A model generated the notes under the pieces. That model was not told the origin of the DNA. It saw only the letters and a program-made list of their open reading frames with translations, and did not search any database. Shown one piece after another: positions 45,468 to 55,046 of a stretch of 64,000 nt of DNA (the first letter of the stretch is position 1; every line of letters begins with the position of its first letter). This stretch comes from Maritimibacter sp. 55A14. GTDB taxonomy: Bacteria > Pseudomonadota > Alphaproteobacteria > Rhodobacterales > Rhodobacteraceae. Made by a program: the position numbers and the translations under genes. The DNA lies in assembly GCF_003122205.1 (NCBI RefSeq), contig NZ_QEYE01000007.1, positions 110,368 through 174,367 on the forward strand. Reading direction: 5' to 3'.

Positions 45468-47132
45468 TCAGAGGATGCCGGGCAGGTTCAGCCCGTTTTC
45501 GCGCGCGCAGTCCAGCGCAATCTCGTAGCCCGCATCGGCATGGCGCATGACGCCGGTGGCCGGATCGTTCCACAGCACGTTGGCGATGCGGCGGTCGGCA
45601 TCCTCGGTCCCGTCGCAGCAAATCACCATGCCGGAATGCTGGGAGAAGCCCATGCCGACCCCGCCGCCGTGGTGCAGGCTCACCCAGGTGGCCCCGCTGG
45701 CGGTGTTCAGAAGCGCATTCAGAAGCGGCCAGTCGCTCACGGCGTCGCTGCCGTCCTTCATCGCCTCGGTCTCGCGGTTGGGCGACGCGACCGAACCGCT
45801 GTCGAGGTGGTCGCGGCCGATCACCACCGGCGCGGACAACTCGCCCTTGCGGACCATCTCGTTGAAGGCGAGCCCCAGCTTGTGCCGCACGCCGAGGCCC
45901 ACCCAGCAGATCCGCGCCGGCAGGCCCTGAAAGCTGATCCGCGCCCGCGCCATGTCGAGCCAGTTGTGCAGATGCGGGTCGTCCACCAGCTCCCTCACCT
46001 TGGCGTCGGTCCTGTAGATGTCCTCCGGGTCTCCCGACAGCGCGCACCAGCGGAACGGGCCGATGCCACGGCAGAACAGCGGGCGGATATAGGCGGGTAC
46101 GAAACCAGGGAAGGCAAAGGCGTCTTCCAGCCCCTCCTCCAGCGCCACCTGCCGGATATTGTTGCCGTAATCCAGCGTCGGTATCCCGGCATTCCAGAAA
46201 TCGACCATGGCGGCCACGTGGACCTTTATCGAGGCGCGGGCGGCCTTTTCCACCGCCTTGGGGTCGCTCTCCTGCCTCTCGCGCCATTCCGCCACGCTCC
46301 AGCCCTGGGGAAGGTAGCCGTGGATCGGGTCATGGGCGCTGGTCTGGTCGGTGACGATATCCGGCTTCACGCCGCGCTTGGCCAGTTCGGGGAAGACATC
46401 CGCCGCATTGCCGATCAGCGCCACGGATTTCGCCTCGCCCGCCTTCGTCCAGCGGTCGATCATCGCCAACGCATCGTCGAGAGAATGGGTCTTTTCATCG
46501 ACATAGCCCGTGCGCAGGCGGAAATCGGCGCGGGTCTCGTCGCATTCCACGGCGAGGCAGCAAGCCCCCGCCATGACCGCGGCCAGCGGCTGCGCACCGC
46601 CCATCCCGCCAAGCCCGGCCGTCAGGATCCAGCGGCCCGCGAGGTCGCCGTCGTAATGCTGGCGACCGGCCTCGACAAAGGTCTCGTAGGTGCCCTGAAC
46701 GATGCCCTGGCTGCCGATATAGATCCACGATCCGGCGGTCATCTGGCCGTACATGGCCAGCCCTTTCCTGTCGAGTTCGTTGAAATGGTCCCAGGTCGCC
46801 CAATGCGGCACGAGGTTGGAATTGGCGATCAGCACGCGCGGCGCGTCCCTGTGGGTGCGGAAGACGCCCACGGGCTTGCCGGATTGCACCAGGAGCGTCT
46901 GGTCGTCCTCCAGTTCCCTGAGGCTGGCGACGATCTTGTCGAAATCGTTCCACGTCCGCGCGGCCCGGCCGATGCCGCCATATACAACCAACTCATGCGG
47001 GTTCTCGGCAACGTCGGGATGAAGGTTGTTCATCAGCATCCGCATGGGCGCTTCGGTCAGCCAGCTCTTGGCGGTTATCTCCGGCCCGGTCGGGGGATAG
47101 ATGTCGCGGAGGTTGTGGCGGGGATCGGTCAT
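45468..47132 (-). CDS. hutU: Urocanate hydratase
   Basis: The 554-residue protein has the urocanase motifs [14 protein letters not shown] near residue 48, [23 protein letters not shown] near 128 (NAD-binding and substrate region) and [11 protein letters not shown] near 410. The catalytic-type cysteine is in [17 protein letters not shown]. It turns urocanate into imidazolone propionate. ATG 47132 overlaps the hutG stop by four bases. It is the last gene of the operon. Confidence 0.95.
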   Translation of the reverse strand: MTDPRHNLRDIYPPTGPEITAKSWLTEAPMRMLMNNLHPDVAENPHELVVYGGIGRAARTWNDFDKIVASLRELEDDQTLLVQSGKPVGVFRTHRDAPRVLIANSNLVPHWATWDHFNELDRKGLAMYGQMTAGSWIYIGSQGIVQGTYETFVEAGRQHYDGDLAGRWILTAGLGGMGGAQPLAAVMAGACCLAVECDETRADFRLRTGYVDEKTHSLDDALAMIDRWTKAGEAKSVALIGNAADVFPELAKRGVKPDIVTDQTSAHDPIHGYLPQGWSVAEWRERQESDPKAVEKAARASIKVHVAAMVDFWNAGIPTLDYGNNIRQVALEEGLEDAFAFPGFVPAYIRPLFCRGIGPFRWCALSGDPEDIYRTDAKVRELVDDPHLHNWLDMARARISFQGLPARICWVGLGVRHKLGLAFNEMVRKGELSAPVVIGRDHLDSGSVASPNRETEAMKDGSDAVSDWPLLNALLNTASGATWVSLHHGGGVGMGFSQHSGMVICCDGTEDADRRIANVLWNDPATGVMRHADAGYEIALDCARENGLNLPGIL

Positions 47133-47929
47133 CTTGTGCCTCCAAGTCTCGGGGCCAGCGCGGCCAGGGATTGCAGAATGTCGGAAAGCCGGGAGCGCAG
47201 CCTTTCGGCCTTCTTCGCGTCGTAGCGCCACGGCGCCGCTTCCTTCGTCAGATAGGTGGATTGCGCCAGTTCCATCTGGATGGCGTGCAGCCCTTCGTTG
47301 GGGCGGCCATAATGGCGCGTGGTCCAGCCGCCCTTGAAGCGGCCGTTGAGGATCGAGGAATAGCCCTCCGCCCCCTCGCAGATTTCCAGCGTCGCGGCCT
47401 CGATCTCCGGCGCGCAGGTCGCGCCGCCATTGGTGCCGATGTTGAAATCCGGCAGGGTGCCCTCGAAGAGGAACGGGATATGCGAGCGGATCGAATGGCA
47501 ATCATAGAGGATCGCCACGCCGTGCCGGGCGCGCACCCGCTCCAGCTCGGCCCCGAGCGCCGCGTGATAGGGCGCGTGAAATGCCAGGCGGCGGTTCTCG
47601 ATTTCGGCCCCGGAGGGCGGCGCGTCCCAGATCGGCGCGCCGTCGAAATCGGTCAGCGGCACCAGCCCGGTGGTGTTCTGGCCGGGGTAAAGGCTCACCC
47701 CACCGGGGTCGCGGTTGGCGTCGATCACGTAGCGATGAAAGGTGGCGCGCACCGTGGTCGCGCCCGGCAGGAGCCCGTCATAGAGGGTGTGGATGTGCCA
47801 GTCGGTATCGTCCAGCCCCTGCCCCCTTGCGTTCAACCGGGCGCGGATATCGTCCGGCAGCCAGGTGCCGGTATGGGGCAGGCCCAGCACCACCGGGCCG
47901 TCGCCACGGGTGATCTCGACCGGGGTCAT
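47129..47929 (-). CDS. hutG: N-formylglutamate deformylase
   Basis: The 266-residue protein has [17 protein letters not shown] near residue 14, [16 protein letters not shown] near 62, and [12 protein letters not shown] near 140, all typical of N-formylglutamate amidohydrolases. It releases formate and glutamate. With hutF present, this is the five-step HutF-HutG route. ATG 47929 overlaps the hutH stop. Confidence 0.93.
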   Translation of the reverse strand: MTPVEITRGDGPVVLGLPHTGTWLPDDIRARLNARGQGLDDTDWHIHTLYDGLLPGATTVRATFHRYVIDANRDPGGVSLYPGQNTTGLVPLTDFDGAPIWDAPPSGAEIENRRLAFHAPYHAALGAELERVRARHGVAILYDCHSIRSHIPFLFEGTLPDFNIGTNGGATCAPEIEAATLEICEGAEGYSSILNGRFKGGWTTRHYGRPNEGLHAIQMELAQSTYLTKEAAPWRYDAKKAERLRSRLSDILQSLAALAPRLGGTR

Positions 47930-49464
47930 GCGGCAAGCTCCGGCATGGTGCCGCCGGCGGTCCGTGTCACCTCGCCGGTCCGCACAAGGGCGGCCGCCGC
48001 TTCCAGGTCCGGGGCCATGTAGCGATCCTCGGCCAGCGTCGGGATCGTGTCGCGCAGCCGCGCCAGCACCCGCGCCAGCGGTGCGCTCGTGGTCAGCGGC
48101 GCGCGAAATTCGATCCCTTGCGCGGCGCAGAGCAGCTCGACCCCGAGGATGCGTTCCAGGTTGCTGACCATCCGGCCCAGCCGCACCGCGCCGTGGGCGG
48201 CCATGCTGACATGGTCCTCCTGGTTGGCGGAGGTGGGGGTGCTGTCGGTCACACAGGGGTTGGCGAGGTGCTTGTTCTCGCTCATCAGCGCCGCTGTTGT
48301 CACCTCGGCGATCATCAGGCCGGAATTCAGGCCCGGATCGGGCGTCAGGAAGGGTGGCAGGTCGAAGCTCAGCGTCGGGTCGACGATCAGGGCGATGCGC
48401 CGCTGCGCGATCGAGCCGATTTCGGCCACGGCCAGCGCGATCATGTCGGCGGCGAAGCCCACGGGTTCCGCATGGAAGTTTCCGCCCGAGACGATCAGGC
48501 CGGCATCGGCAAGCACCAGGGGATTGTCGGTAGCGGCATTGGCCTCGATCCGAAGGGTGCGCGCCGCCATGCGCTGCATGTCCATCGCCGCCCCCGTCAC
48601 CTGCGGCTGGCAGCGGATGCAATAGGGGTCCTGCACCCGGGTGTCGCCCTCACGGTGGCTTTCACGGATCTCGGAACCCTTCAGCAACGCCCGCATTGTC
48701 GCGGCGGCGTCGATCTGCCCGGCATGGCCGCGCAAGGCGTGGATTTCCGGCTGAAGCGGCGCGGTTGACCCCATGATCGCGTCCGTGGACATCGAAGACG
48801 TCACCAGCGCGGCGTGCATCGCACGCCAAGCATCGAACAGCCCGGCCAGCGCGAAAGCGGTGGAGAATTGCGTGCCGTTGATCAGCGCCAGCCCCTCCTT
48901 TGCCCCCAGCTCCACCGGCGTGAGCCCGGCCCGCCGCAGCGCCTCCGCCCCCGGCATGGTCTCGCCCTCGAAGACGGCCTCCGCATTGCCGATCATCACC
49001 GCCGCCATATGCGCCAGGGGGGCCAGGTCGCCCGAGGCCCCGACCGATCCCTGCTGCGGGATCACCGGCGTCACGCCACGGGCAAGCATCCCTTCGATCA
49101 GCGCGATGAGTTCCATCCGCACGCCCGACGCGCCACGCCCGAGGCTCAGGAGTTTTAGCGCCATCATCAACCGAGCATGGGCCCGCGGGATGGGATGGCC
49201 CACGCCGCAGCAATGCGACAGGATCAGGTTGCGCTGCAACGTGGCGGTGTCGCGGGGCGCGATCTTGACGCTGGCCAGCTTGCCGAAGCCGGTGTTCACG
49301 CCGTAAACCGCCGTGTCGCCCTTCGCGGCGGCATCGATCCGGCCCTGTGCCTGTTTGACCGCCGCGTGGCAGGACGGGTCAAGGCGGACCGCGGCTTCCT
49401 CGTGATAGACCCGCGCCAGATCGGCCAGGGTCGCCTCGCCCGGTGTAAGTGTCAGCGTGGTCAT
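47926..49464 (-). CDS. hutH: Histidine ammonia-lyase
   Basis: The 512-residue protein has the MIO-forming triad Ala143-Ser144-Gly145 in [25 protein letters not shown] near residue 54 carries the conserved tyrosine. It removes ammonia from histidine to give urocanate. It overlaps hutI and hutG by four bases each. Confidence 0.95.
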   Translation of the reverse strand: MTTLTLTPGEATLADLARVYHEEAAVRLDPSCHAAVKQAQGRIDAAAKGDTAVYGVNTGFGKLASVKIAPRDTATLQRNLILSHCCGVGHPIPRAHARLMMALKLLSLGRGASGVRMELIALIEGMLARGVTPVIPQQGSVGASGDLAPLAHMAAVMIGNAEAVFEGETMPGAEALRRAGLTPVELGAKEGLALINGTQFSTAFALAGLFDAWRAMHAALVTSSMSTDAIMGSTAPLQPEIHALRGHAGQIDAAATMRALLKGSEIRESHREGDTRVQDPYCIRCQPQVTGAAMDMQRMAARTLRIEANAATDNPLVLADAGLIVSGGNFHAEPVGFAADMIALAVAEIGSIAQRRIALIVDPTLSFDLPPFLTPDPGLNSGLMIAEVTTAALMSENKHLANPCVTDSTPTSANQEDHVSMAAHGAVRLGRMVSNLERILGVELLCAAQGIEFRAPLTTSAPLARVLARLRDTIPTLAEDRYMAPDLEAAAALVRTGEVTRTAGGTMPELAA

Positions 49465-50672
49465 TCCAATGCTCCGAAAATGCGAGTGTGAAGCGGGTTG
49501 AACCCGATGCGATAGGACAGCTCGGCGGGATGCTCGATATCCCAGACCGCCAGCTCAGCGCGCTGCCCGGCGGCGATGGTGCCCACGTCCGAAAGCCCCA
49601 GCGCGCGGGCCGCGTTGACGGTCACGCCGCGCAGTGCCTCTTCGGGGGTCAGGCGGAACAGGGTGCAGCCCATGTTCATCGTCAGAAGCAGCGAGGTCAG
49701 CGGCGAGGAGCCCGGATTGGCATCGGTCGCCAGGGCGATGGGCACGCCGTGGTCGCGCAGGGCGGCAACCGGCGGCACCTGCGTCTCGCGCAGGGTATAG
49801 AAGGCACCCGGCAACAGGACCGCTGCGGTACCGGCCTGTGCCATGGCCTTCACGCCGTCCTCGTCGAGATATTCGATATGGTCGGCCGACAGCGCCCCGT
49901 ACCCCGCCGCCATAGCCGCGCCGCCGAGGTTGGAGAGCTGTTCGGCATGCAGCTTGACCGGCAGGCCGAGCGCCGCCGCCACGTCGAAGACACGGGCGAT
50001 CTGGGCCGGCGAGAAGGCGATGCCCTCGCAGAACCCGTCCACCGCATCGACCAGCCCTTCCGCGTGCGCGGCCCGCAGCGCCGGGATGCAGATCGTGTCG
50101 ATATAGGCGTCGTCGCGGCCCTTGTATTCCGGTGGCACCGCATGCGCGCCCAGGAAAGAGGTCTTCACCCGCACCGCCCGGTTCGCCATGACGGCCCGCG
50201 CCACCCTCAGCATCCGCAACTCGGTCTCGATATCCAGCCCGTAGCCCGACTTGATCTCCAGCGTGGTCACCCCTTCGGCGATCAGCGCATCGGCGCGGCG
50301 CAGGGCATCCGACAGCAGGGCATCCTCGGAGGCGCCCCGCGTGGCCGAGACGGTCGAGACGATGCCACCCCCGGCGCGCGCCACCTCTTCATAGCTGGCG
50401 CCCTTCAGCCGCATCTCGAATTCCGCCGCGCGGTTGCCGCCATGCACCAGATGCGTGTGGCAATCGATCAGCCCCGGCGTCACCAGCCGGCCGCCCAGGT
50501 CGTGCCGCTCACCATCGCGCAGATCCTGCGGCAGTTCGGCAAGCGGCCCGGCCCAGCGGATCGTCCCGCCGTCCAGCGCGATCGCCGCATCCCCGATCAG
50601 CCCGTAAGGGTCCGCGTCCTGCGTCAGGGTCGCCGCGGTCAGGTTGGTCAGCAGTTGGGGCGGGGCGTTCAT
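49461..50672 (-). CDS. hutI: Imidazolonepropionase
   Basis: The 403-residue amidohydrolase has [23 protein letters not shown] near residue 60 (metal histidines), KSGYGLD near 140, [13 protein letters not shown] near 240 and [10 protein letters not shown] near 315. It opens the imidazolone ring to formiminoglutamate. The start ATG 50672 has AAGGAG 10 bases before it; a longer TTG start is unlikely. It is the first gene of the hut operon. Confidence 0.94.
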   Translation of the reverse strand: MNAPPQLLTNLTAATLTQDADPYGLIGDAAIALDGGTIRWAGPLAELPQDLRDGERHDLGGRLVTPGLIDCHTHLVHGGNRAAEFEMRLKGASYEEVARAGGGIVSTVSATRGASEDALLSDALRRADALIAEGVTTLEIKSGYGLDIETELRMLRVARAVMANRAVRVKTSFLGAHAVPPEYKGRDDAYIDTICIPALRAAHAEGLVDAVDGFCEGIAFSPAQIARVFDVAAALGLPVKLHAEQLSNLGGAAMAAGYGALSADHIEYLDEDGVKAMAQAGTAAVLLPGAFYTLRETQVPPVAALRDHGVPIALATDANPGSSPLTSLLLTMNMGCTLFRLTPEEALRGVTVNAARALGLSDVGTIAAGQRAELAVWDIEHPAELSYRIGFNPLHTRIFGALE

Positions 50673-50723
50673 TGATGGGGTCTCCTTCAACAATCTGCTT
50701 TTCTCGTACAGATGACTCGTTTA

Positions 50724-50737
50724 TATGTCTAGACATA
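50724..50737. promoter_or_regulatory. Candidate HutC operator (perfect palindrome)
   Basis: TATGTCTAGACATA is a perfect 14-base palindrome with the GTCTAGAC core that GntR/HutC-subfamily regulators favour. It lies between divergent hutI and hutF, so one site could control both. The sequence is certain; HutC binding is inferred from the hutC gene in the same cluster. Confidence 0.65.
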
Positions 50738-50763
50738 ACATGATTAACCGCGAGAGAAAGCCC

Positions 50764-52128
50764 GTGATACATGCAAGACAGGCCCTGTTGGCAGAGGGCT
50801 GGGCACAGAACGTCCGGCTGACGGTAACGGATGGCCGGATCACCGGTATCCACCCGAATTCCGGCGCGGAGCCGGGCGATGTGACGGTGGACACGCTGCT
50901 GCCCTCGCTTGGCAATCTGCACAGCCACGCGTTCCAGCGCGCAATGGCGGGCATGACGGAGTACCGGCAGCCCGGACGTGACAGTTTCTGGACCTGGCGG
51001 ACGCTGATGTATCGTTTCATGGACCGGCTGACGGCCGACCACATTCAGGCCATCGCCGCGCAGGTCTATGTCGAGATGCTGGAATCGGGCTATGCCAGCG
51101 TCGGTGAGTTCCACTATGTCCACCACCAGCCCGGCGGCCGACCCTATGAAAACCTCGCCGAGCTGTCCAACCGGATCTTCGCCGCCGCGAGCGAGACCGG
51201 CATCGGCCTGACCCATCTGCCAGTGCTCTACACCTATGGCGGGGCTGGACGGGCTGACGCCACCGAGGGGCAGAGGCGTTTTTGCAACAGCGTTGACGGC
51301 TTCTCCAGGCTTGTCGAGGCCGCCGCCGCGGGCCTGCTGTCGCTGCCGTCCGATGCCCGCATCGGCATAGCCCCGCATTCGCTGCGCGCTACCGCGCCGG
51401 AAGACCTGGACCGGGTGGTCGCCGCGCACGGGCATGGGCCGATTCACATCCACATTGCCGAACAACCCAAGGAAATAGCGGACATCCAGGATTGGCTGGG
51501 CGCGCGGCCGGTGGAATGGCTTCTGAACAACACGGAGGTGGACAGGCGCTGGTGCCTGATCCACGCCACCCACATGACCGGGGCCGAAACCCGTGCCCTC
51601 GCGGCCTCGAACGCGGTTGCGGGCCTTTGTCCGATCACCGAAGCCAACCTGGGGGATGGCCCCTTCAACGGGCCGGATTACGTCGCGGCGGGTGGCCGGT
51701 TCGGCCTCGGTTCCGATTCCAACGTCAACATCTCGTTGACCGAGGAACTCCGGACGCTGGAATACGCGCAGCGTTTGCGGGACACCGGCCGAAACGTGAT
51801 GGTCGCGGGCGAAGGGTCTGTCGGCGCGTTCCTTTACACCGCAGCGGCGCAAGGCGGCGCACAGGCGCTCGATCGCGATGCGGGCGAGATCGCCGAGGGC
51901 AAACTGGGCGACCTCGTCGCAATCGACAGCGCCGCCCCCGCCCTATGCGCCCTTACCCGCGAACAGCTTCTGGATGGGCTCGTTTTCGCGGCCAAGGACG
52001 ATGTCGTCACCGATGTCTGGTCTGCCGGACGCCACATGGTGCAGGGGGGGCGGCATGTCTCGCGAGACATGATTTTCGGGACGTACCGGAAAGCGATGCG
52101 AGACCTGATGAGCGGGGCGAGTTTGTAA
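50764..52128 (+). CDS. hutF: Formimidoylglutamate deiminase
   Basis: The 454-residue amidohydrolase has NLHSHAFQRAMAGM near residue 60, VGEFHYVHH near 115, HIHIAEQPKE near 230, LIHATHM and GLGSDSNVNISLTEEL near 315. HutF converts formiminoglutamate to formylglutamate plus ammonia. GTG 50764 is chosen because it aligns the protein with HutF starts (IHARQALLAEGWAQN) and follows GAGAGAAAG; ATGs at 50725 and 50740 are in frame but overlap or follow the operator directly. Confidence 0.9.
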   Translation: MIHARQALLAEGWAQNVRLTVTDGRITGIHPNSGAEPGDVTVDTLLPSLGNLHSHAFQRAMAGMTEYRQPGRDSFWTWRTLMYRFMDRLTADHIQAIAAQVYVEMLESGYASVGEFHYVHHQPGGRPYENLAELSNRIFAAASETGIGLTHLPVLYTYGGAGRADATEGQRRFCNSVDGFSRLVEAAAAGLLSLPSDARIGIAPHSLRATAPEDLDRVVAAHGHGPIHIHIAEQPKEIADIQDWLGARPVEWLLNNTEVDRRWCLIHATHMTGAETRALAASNAVAGLCPITEANLGDGPFNGPDYVAAGGRFGLGSDSNVNISLTEELRTLEYAQRLRDTGRNVMVAGEGSVGAFLYTAAAQGGAQALDRDAGEIAEGKLGDLVAIDSAAPALCALTREQLLDGLVFAAKDDVVTDVWSAGRHMVQGGRHVSRDMIFGTYRKAMRDLMSGASL

Positions 52129-52130
52129 GC

Positions 52131-52462
52131 GGATACCCCAATGCCCAATCGGTGCAAGAGACGTTCGGCGGGTCGCTCGCCAGGCGCATGCCCCAGATGA
52201 CTGGCAATCTGTGCCACTCGCGAAATGCGCGAGTGAACGGAGGTGCAATCGTGGGGTCTTGATCGGAAAATGTGCCGCGGCGACAGCCAGAAGACGAACA
52301 TCGCCAGCGCCAAACGCGTAACTCCACCCAGACAGCTTCACCGTGAGCAGGGAAGTCCTGAAACCGCCGACGCCTCCACCCGTGGCGTCGTCGCGAATGC
52401 AATCCGCAGTCTGGGCAGATGCCTCTTGGAGCCAGCGTGCCTGACACAACCCACCCGCCCAA
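52131..52462 (-). pseudogene. ISL3-family transposase remnant (N-terminal part, frameshifted)
   Basis: Read on the minus strand, frame one gives GICPDCGLHSRRRHGW...FQDFPAHGEAV...GCRRGTFSDQ, the zinc-ribbon start of ISL3 transposases. Near 52215-52235 the match moves to another frame: SRVAQIASHLGHAPGERPAERLLHRLGIGVS (about 52131-52225, given as residues in short pieces). The rest of the transposase and the terminal repeats are missing. It abuts the hutF stop. The family call rests on remembered ISL3 sequences. Confidence 0.78.
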
Positions 52463-52463
52463 C

Positions 52464-52574
52464 TCAGTTAGGCCAACGCGATGGACCGATATATCGCTGC
52501 CTCAGGGCCTGATTATGGCTGCGCCAGTTCGTGCGCTCCGGCCCCTGTTCCGGGGGCAATTCCGGTTCGGCCAT
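52464..52574 (-). pseudogene. Possible IS5-type transposase N-terminal remnant
   Basis: A minus-strand frame from ATG 52574 to TGA 52464 reads about 36 residues and includes ERTNWRSHNQALRQR. This resembles the RTNWxxYNxALKxRGSL entry of IS5-family transposases, and then stops. The similarity is short, so this is tentative. It lies directly beside the ISL3 remnant, which supports a mobile-element graveyard here. Confidence 0.35.
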
Positions 52575-52761
52575 GTGCCGCAATTGATCCAGAGCAATGC
52601 GGTCTTGGCGCATAAGCATATGCTGGAAACCGGAGATCGGTGATAGAGTGAGAGCAAGGGCTTTCGACTATCGTCGGCGCGGACATTCGCATCCCTCGCC
52701 CTTCGCCCAGGTCGTGCGGGCGCAGCCGAACTCCGCCCCTCGGATGGGAGGAAGGTGCAGA

Positions 52762-53046
52762 ATGGCACAACAATCGACATCCCCGAGCTATTATCTGCAT
52801 GGCACCTCGCACATACCGTTGATGGGGGTAACCGTCGGCGGGTTGCTGGGCCGGACCGTGGCGCGCCTTGCGGAGAACGTCACCCGCATTGTCCCCAGTC
52901 AGGATGTCCGGTGGGCCAATGCCGACCTGACACGCGAGGCCGATCAATTGGCGACCGGGCTGATTGCCATGGGGCCTGACCCCGGAGACCGGATCGGGAT
53001 CCGGGCGTCGAACCTGGCCGAAGCGGCGGAGGTGGCCCATGCCTGA
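52762..53046 (+). pseudogene. Truncated AMP-binding acyl-CoA ligase (N-terminal fragment)
   Basis: From ATG 52762, behind GGGAGGAAGG, a 94-residue frame reads YYLHGTSHIPLMGVTVGGLL, then VRWANADLTREADQLATGL and GPDPGDRIGIRASNLAE. This is the usual start of medium- and long-chain acyl-CoA synthetases, but the adenylating domain is absent. It ends at a TGA (53044-53046) that overlaps the E1-alpha ATG at 53039. It may still be translated as a leader linked to E1-alpha, since its ribosome site is intact. Confidence 0.72.
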
Positions 53047-54073
53047 AACTGCCTTCCTCGACGCACGCGGCGAAGTCCTACGCGACCTGCCGGACTTCGC
53101 GCGCGAGCCGGAGACATTGCGCGCACTCTATACGGCCATGGTGCGCGCCCGGACCTTCGATGCCAAGGCCATCGCCCTGCAGCGGACCGGACGGCTCGGC
53201 ACCTATGCCTCCAGCCTGGGGCAGGAGGCGGTCAGCGTCGGCGTGGCAGCCGCAATGGCCGAGGAGGATGTGTTCCTGCCCTCTTTCCGCGAGCATGGCG
53301 GGCAGCTTTGGCGCGGGGTGACGCCGGAGGAGCTGTTTCTGTATTGGGGCGGCGACGAACGCGGCAACGACTTCGCCGGCCCGCGCCAGGATTTCCCGGT
53401 CTGCGTCCCCGTCGCCGCGCAGTTCCCGCACGCCGCGGGCGTCGCTCTGGCCATGCAGCAGACGGGCGAGGGCGTCGCGGTGGCCATCGGCGGCGACGGG
53501 GCGACGTCCAAAGGCGATTTCTACGAAGCGCTGAACGTGGTCGGGGCGTGGGATCTGCCCGCGGTGTTCGTGATCAACAACAATCAATGGGCCATCTCCA
53601 TGCCGCGCACCGAGCAGACCCGCGCCAGAACGCTTGCCGACAAGGCCGTCGCCGCCGGGCTTCCGGGCGAACAGGTCGACGGCAACGACGTGATCGCAGT
53701 GCGCGAGGCCACCGCGCGGGCGATCGGGCGGGCGCGGGGCGGCGAGGGCGGCACGCTGGTCGAGTGCGTCAGCTACCGGCTGGGCGATCACACCACCGCC
53801 GACGACGCCAGCCGCTATCGCGACGATGCAGAGGTCAGCGCACACTGGAAAGAGGAACCGCTCATCCGGCTGCGCAACCACCTCGTGGCCGAACACGGCT
53901 GGGGCAAAGCGGAGGAGGACGCCTTGCTGCGCAGTTGCCACGACGAGATCGAAGCCGCCGCCGAGCGCTATCTCGCCACCGCGCCGCAACCCGCCCGCGC
54001 CATGTTCGCCCATCTTTACGCATCGTTGCCCGAAGACGTTGCGGCCCAGGCCGGGGAGGCGGGCGATGGCTGA
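53039..54073 (+). CDS. 2-oxoacid dehydrogenase E1 component, alpha subunit
   Basis: The 344-residue protein has the thiamine diphosphate motif GGDGATSKGDFYEALN (residues about 151-166) ending in NNNQWAIS near 180-186. YASSLGQEAVSVG near 56 and the phosphorylation-loop-like YRLGDHTTADDASRYR near 255 are typical of the branched-chain/pyruvate E1-alpha family. It decarboxylates a 2-oxoacid with E1-beta. The substrate is not fixed by sequence; branched-chain oxoacids are likely given the amino-acid dehydrogenase downstream. It overlaps E1-beta by eight bases. Confidence 0.88.
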   Translation: MPETAFLDARGEVLRDLPDFAREPETLRALYTAMVRARTFDAKAIALQRTGRLGTYASSLGQEAVSVGVAAAMAEEDVFLPSFREHGGQLWRGVTPEELFLYWGGDERGNDFAGPRQDFPVCVPVAAQFPHAAGVALAMQQTGEGVAVAIGGDGATSKGDFYEALNVVGAWDLPAVFVINNNQWAISMPRTEQTRARTLADKAVAAGLPGEQVDGNDVIAVREATARAIGRARGGEGGTLVECVSYRLGDHTTADDASRYRDDAEVSAHWKEEPLIRLRNHLVAEHGWGKAEEDALLRSCHDEIEAAAERYLATAPQPARAMFAHLYASLPEDVAAQAGEAGDG

Positions 54074-55046
54074 GCATACGATGATCGACGCGATTCGCAT
54101 GGCGCTCTCCCGCGCACTGGACGAGGACGAAACCGTTATCCTCTTCGGTCAGGACATCGGGATCGACGGCGGGGTCTTCCGGGCCACCAACGGGCTGATG
54201 CAGCGCTTCGGCTCGGGACGCGTCCGTGACACGCCGCTTTCCGAGACTGTCATCGCCGGCATGTGCGTGGGCGCCGCCGCGCACGGGCTGCGGCCGGTGG
54301 CCGAGATCCAGTTCATGGGGTTTCTCTATTCGGCAATCGACCAGCTTGCGAACCACGCCGCGCGGTTGCGCAACCGCACGCGCGGGCGGCTGAGTTGCCC
54401 GATGGTTCTGCGTGCGCCCTTCGGCGGTGGCATCAAGGCCCCCGAACACCATTCCGAGAGCATGGAGGCGATGCTGGCCCACATCCCCGGCCTGCGCGTG
54501 GTGGTCCCCGGCAGTCCGACACGCGCTTACGGCCTGCTGCTCGCCGCGATCCGCGATCCCGACCCCGTTGTGTTCCTGGAACCCAAGCGCCTCTACCGCG
54601 CCGGGGGCGAGCCGGTCGAAGATACCGGCGCCGCGCTGCCCATCGAGCAGGCCGAGGTCTTGCAGGAAGGCGACGACGTTACCCTGATCAGCTGGGGGGC
54701 GATGTTGACCGAGGCGCGGGAGGCGGTCGAAACGCTTGCGGACGAAGGCATTTCCGCCGAACTTGTCGACCTGTCGTCGCTGAAACCGATCGACCGTGCT
54801 ACCCTGCGCGCCTCGGTCGAGAAAACCGGCCGGTGCGTCATCGTGCACGAGGCGCCCCTGACGGCGGGACTGGGCGCCGAGATTGCCGCCGATCTGGCCG
54901 AGCATTGCCTGATCAGCCTGCTGGCCCCGGTCCGGCGGGTAACGGGCTATGACACGGTGATGCCCTATCTGCGGCTCGAAGCCAGTTATCTTCCCTCGAC
55001 CGACCGCGTCCTGCGGGCGGTGCGCGATGTGATGGAGTTTGCATGA
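54066..55046 (+). CDS. 2-oxoacid dehydrogenase E1 component, beta subunit
   Basis: The 326-residue protein has LFGQDIGIDGGVFRATNGL near residue 22, DTPLSETVIAGMCVGAAAHGLRPVAEIQF near 57 (E60-type glutamate), RAPFGGGIKAPEHHSES near 118 and a C-terminal transketolase-like domain with LVDLSSLKPID. It forms the heterotetrameric E1 with the alpha subunit. Its stop overlaps the E2 start by four bases (ATGA). Confidence 0.9.
   Translation: MAEHTMIDAIRMALSRALDEDETVILFGQDIGIDGGVFRATNGLMQRFGSGRVRDTPLSETVIAGMCVGAAAHGLRPVAEIQFMGFLYSAIDQLANHAARLRNRTRGRLSCPMVLRAPFGGGIKAPEHHSESMEAMLAHIPGLRVVVPGSPTRAYGLLLAAIRDPDPVVFLEPKRLYRAGGEPVEDTGAALPIEQAEVLQEGDDVTLISWGAMLTEAREAVETLADEGISAELVDLSSLKPIDRATLRASVEKTGRCVIVHEAPLTAGLGAEIAADLAEHCLISLLAPVRRVTGYDTVMPYLRLEASYLPSTDRVLRAVRDVMEFA

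Noticed and set aside
45540..47225. Plus-strand open frame opposite hutU
   Set aside because: hutU on the minus strand is unambiguous; the opposite frame is a shadow.
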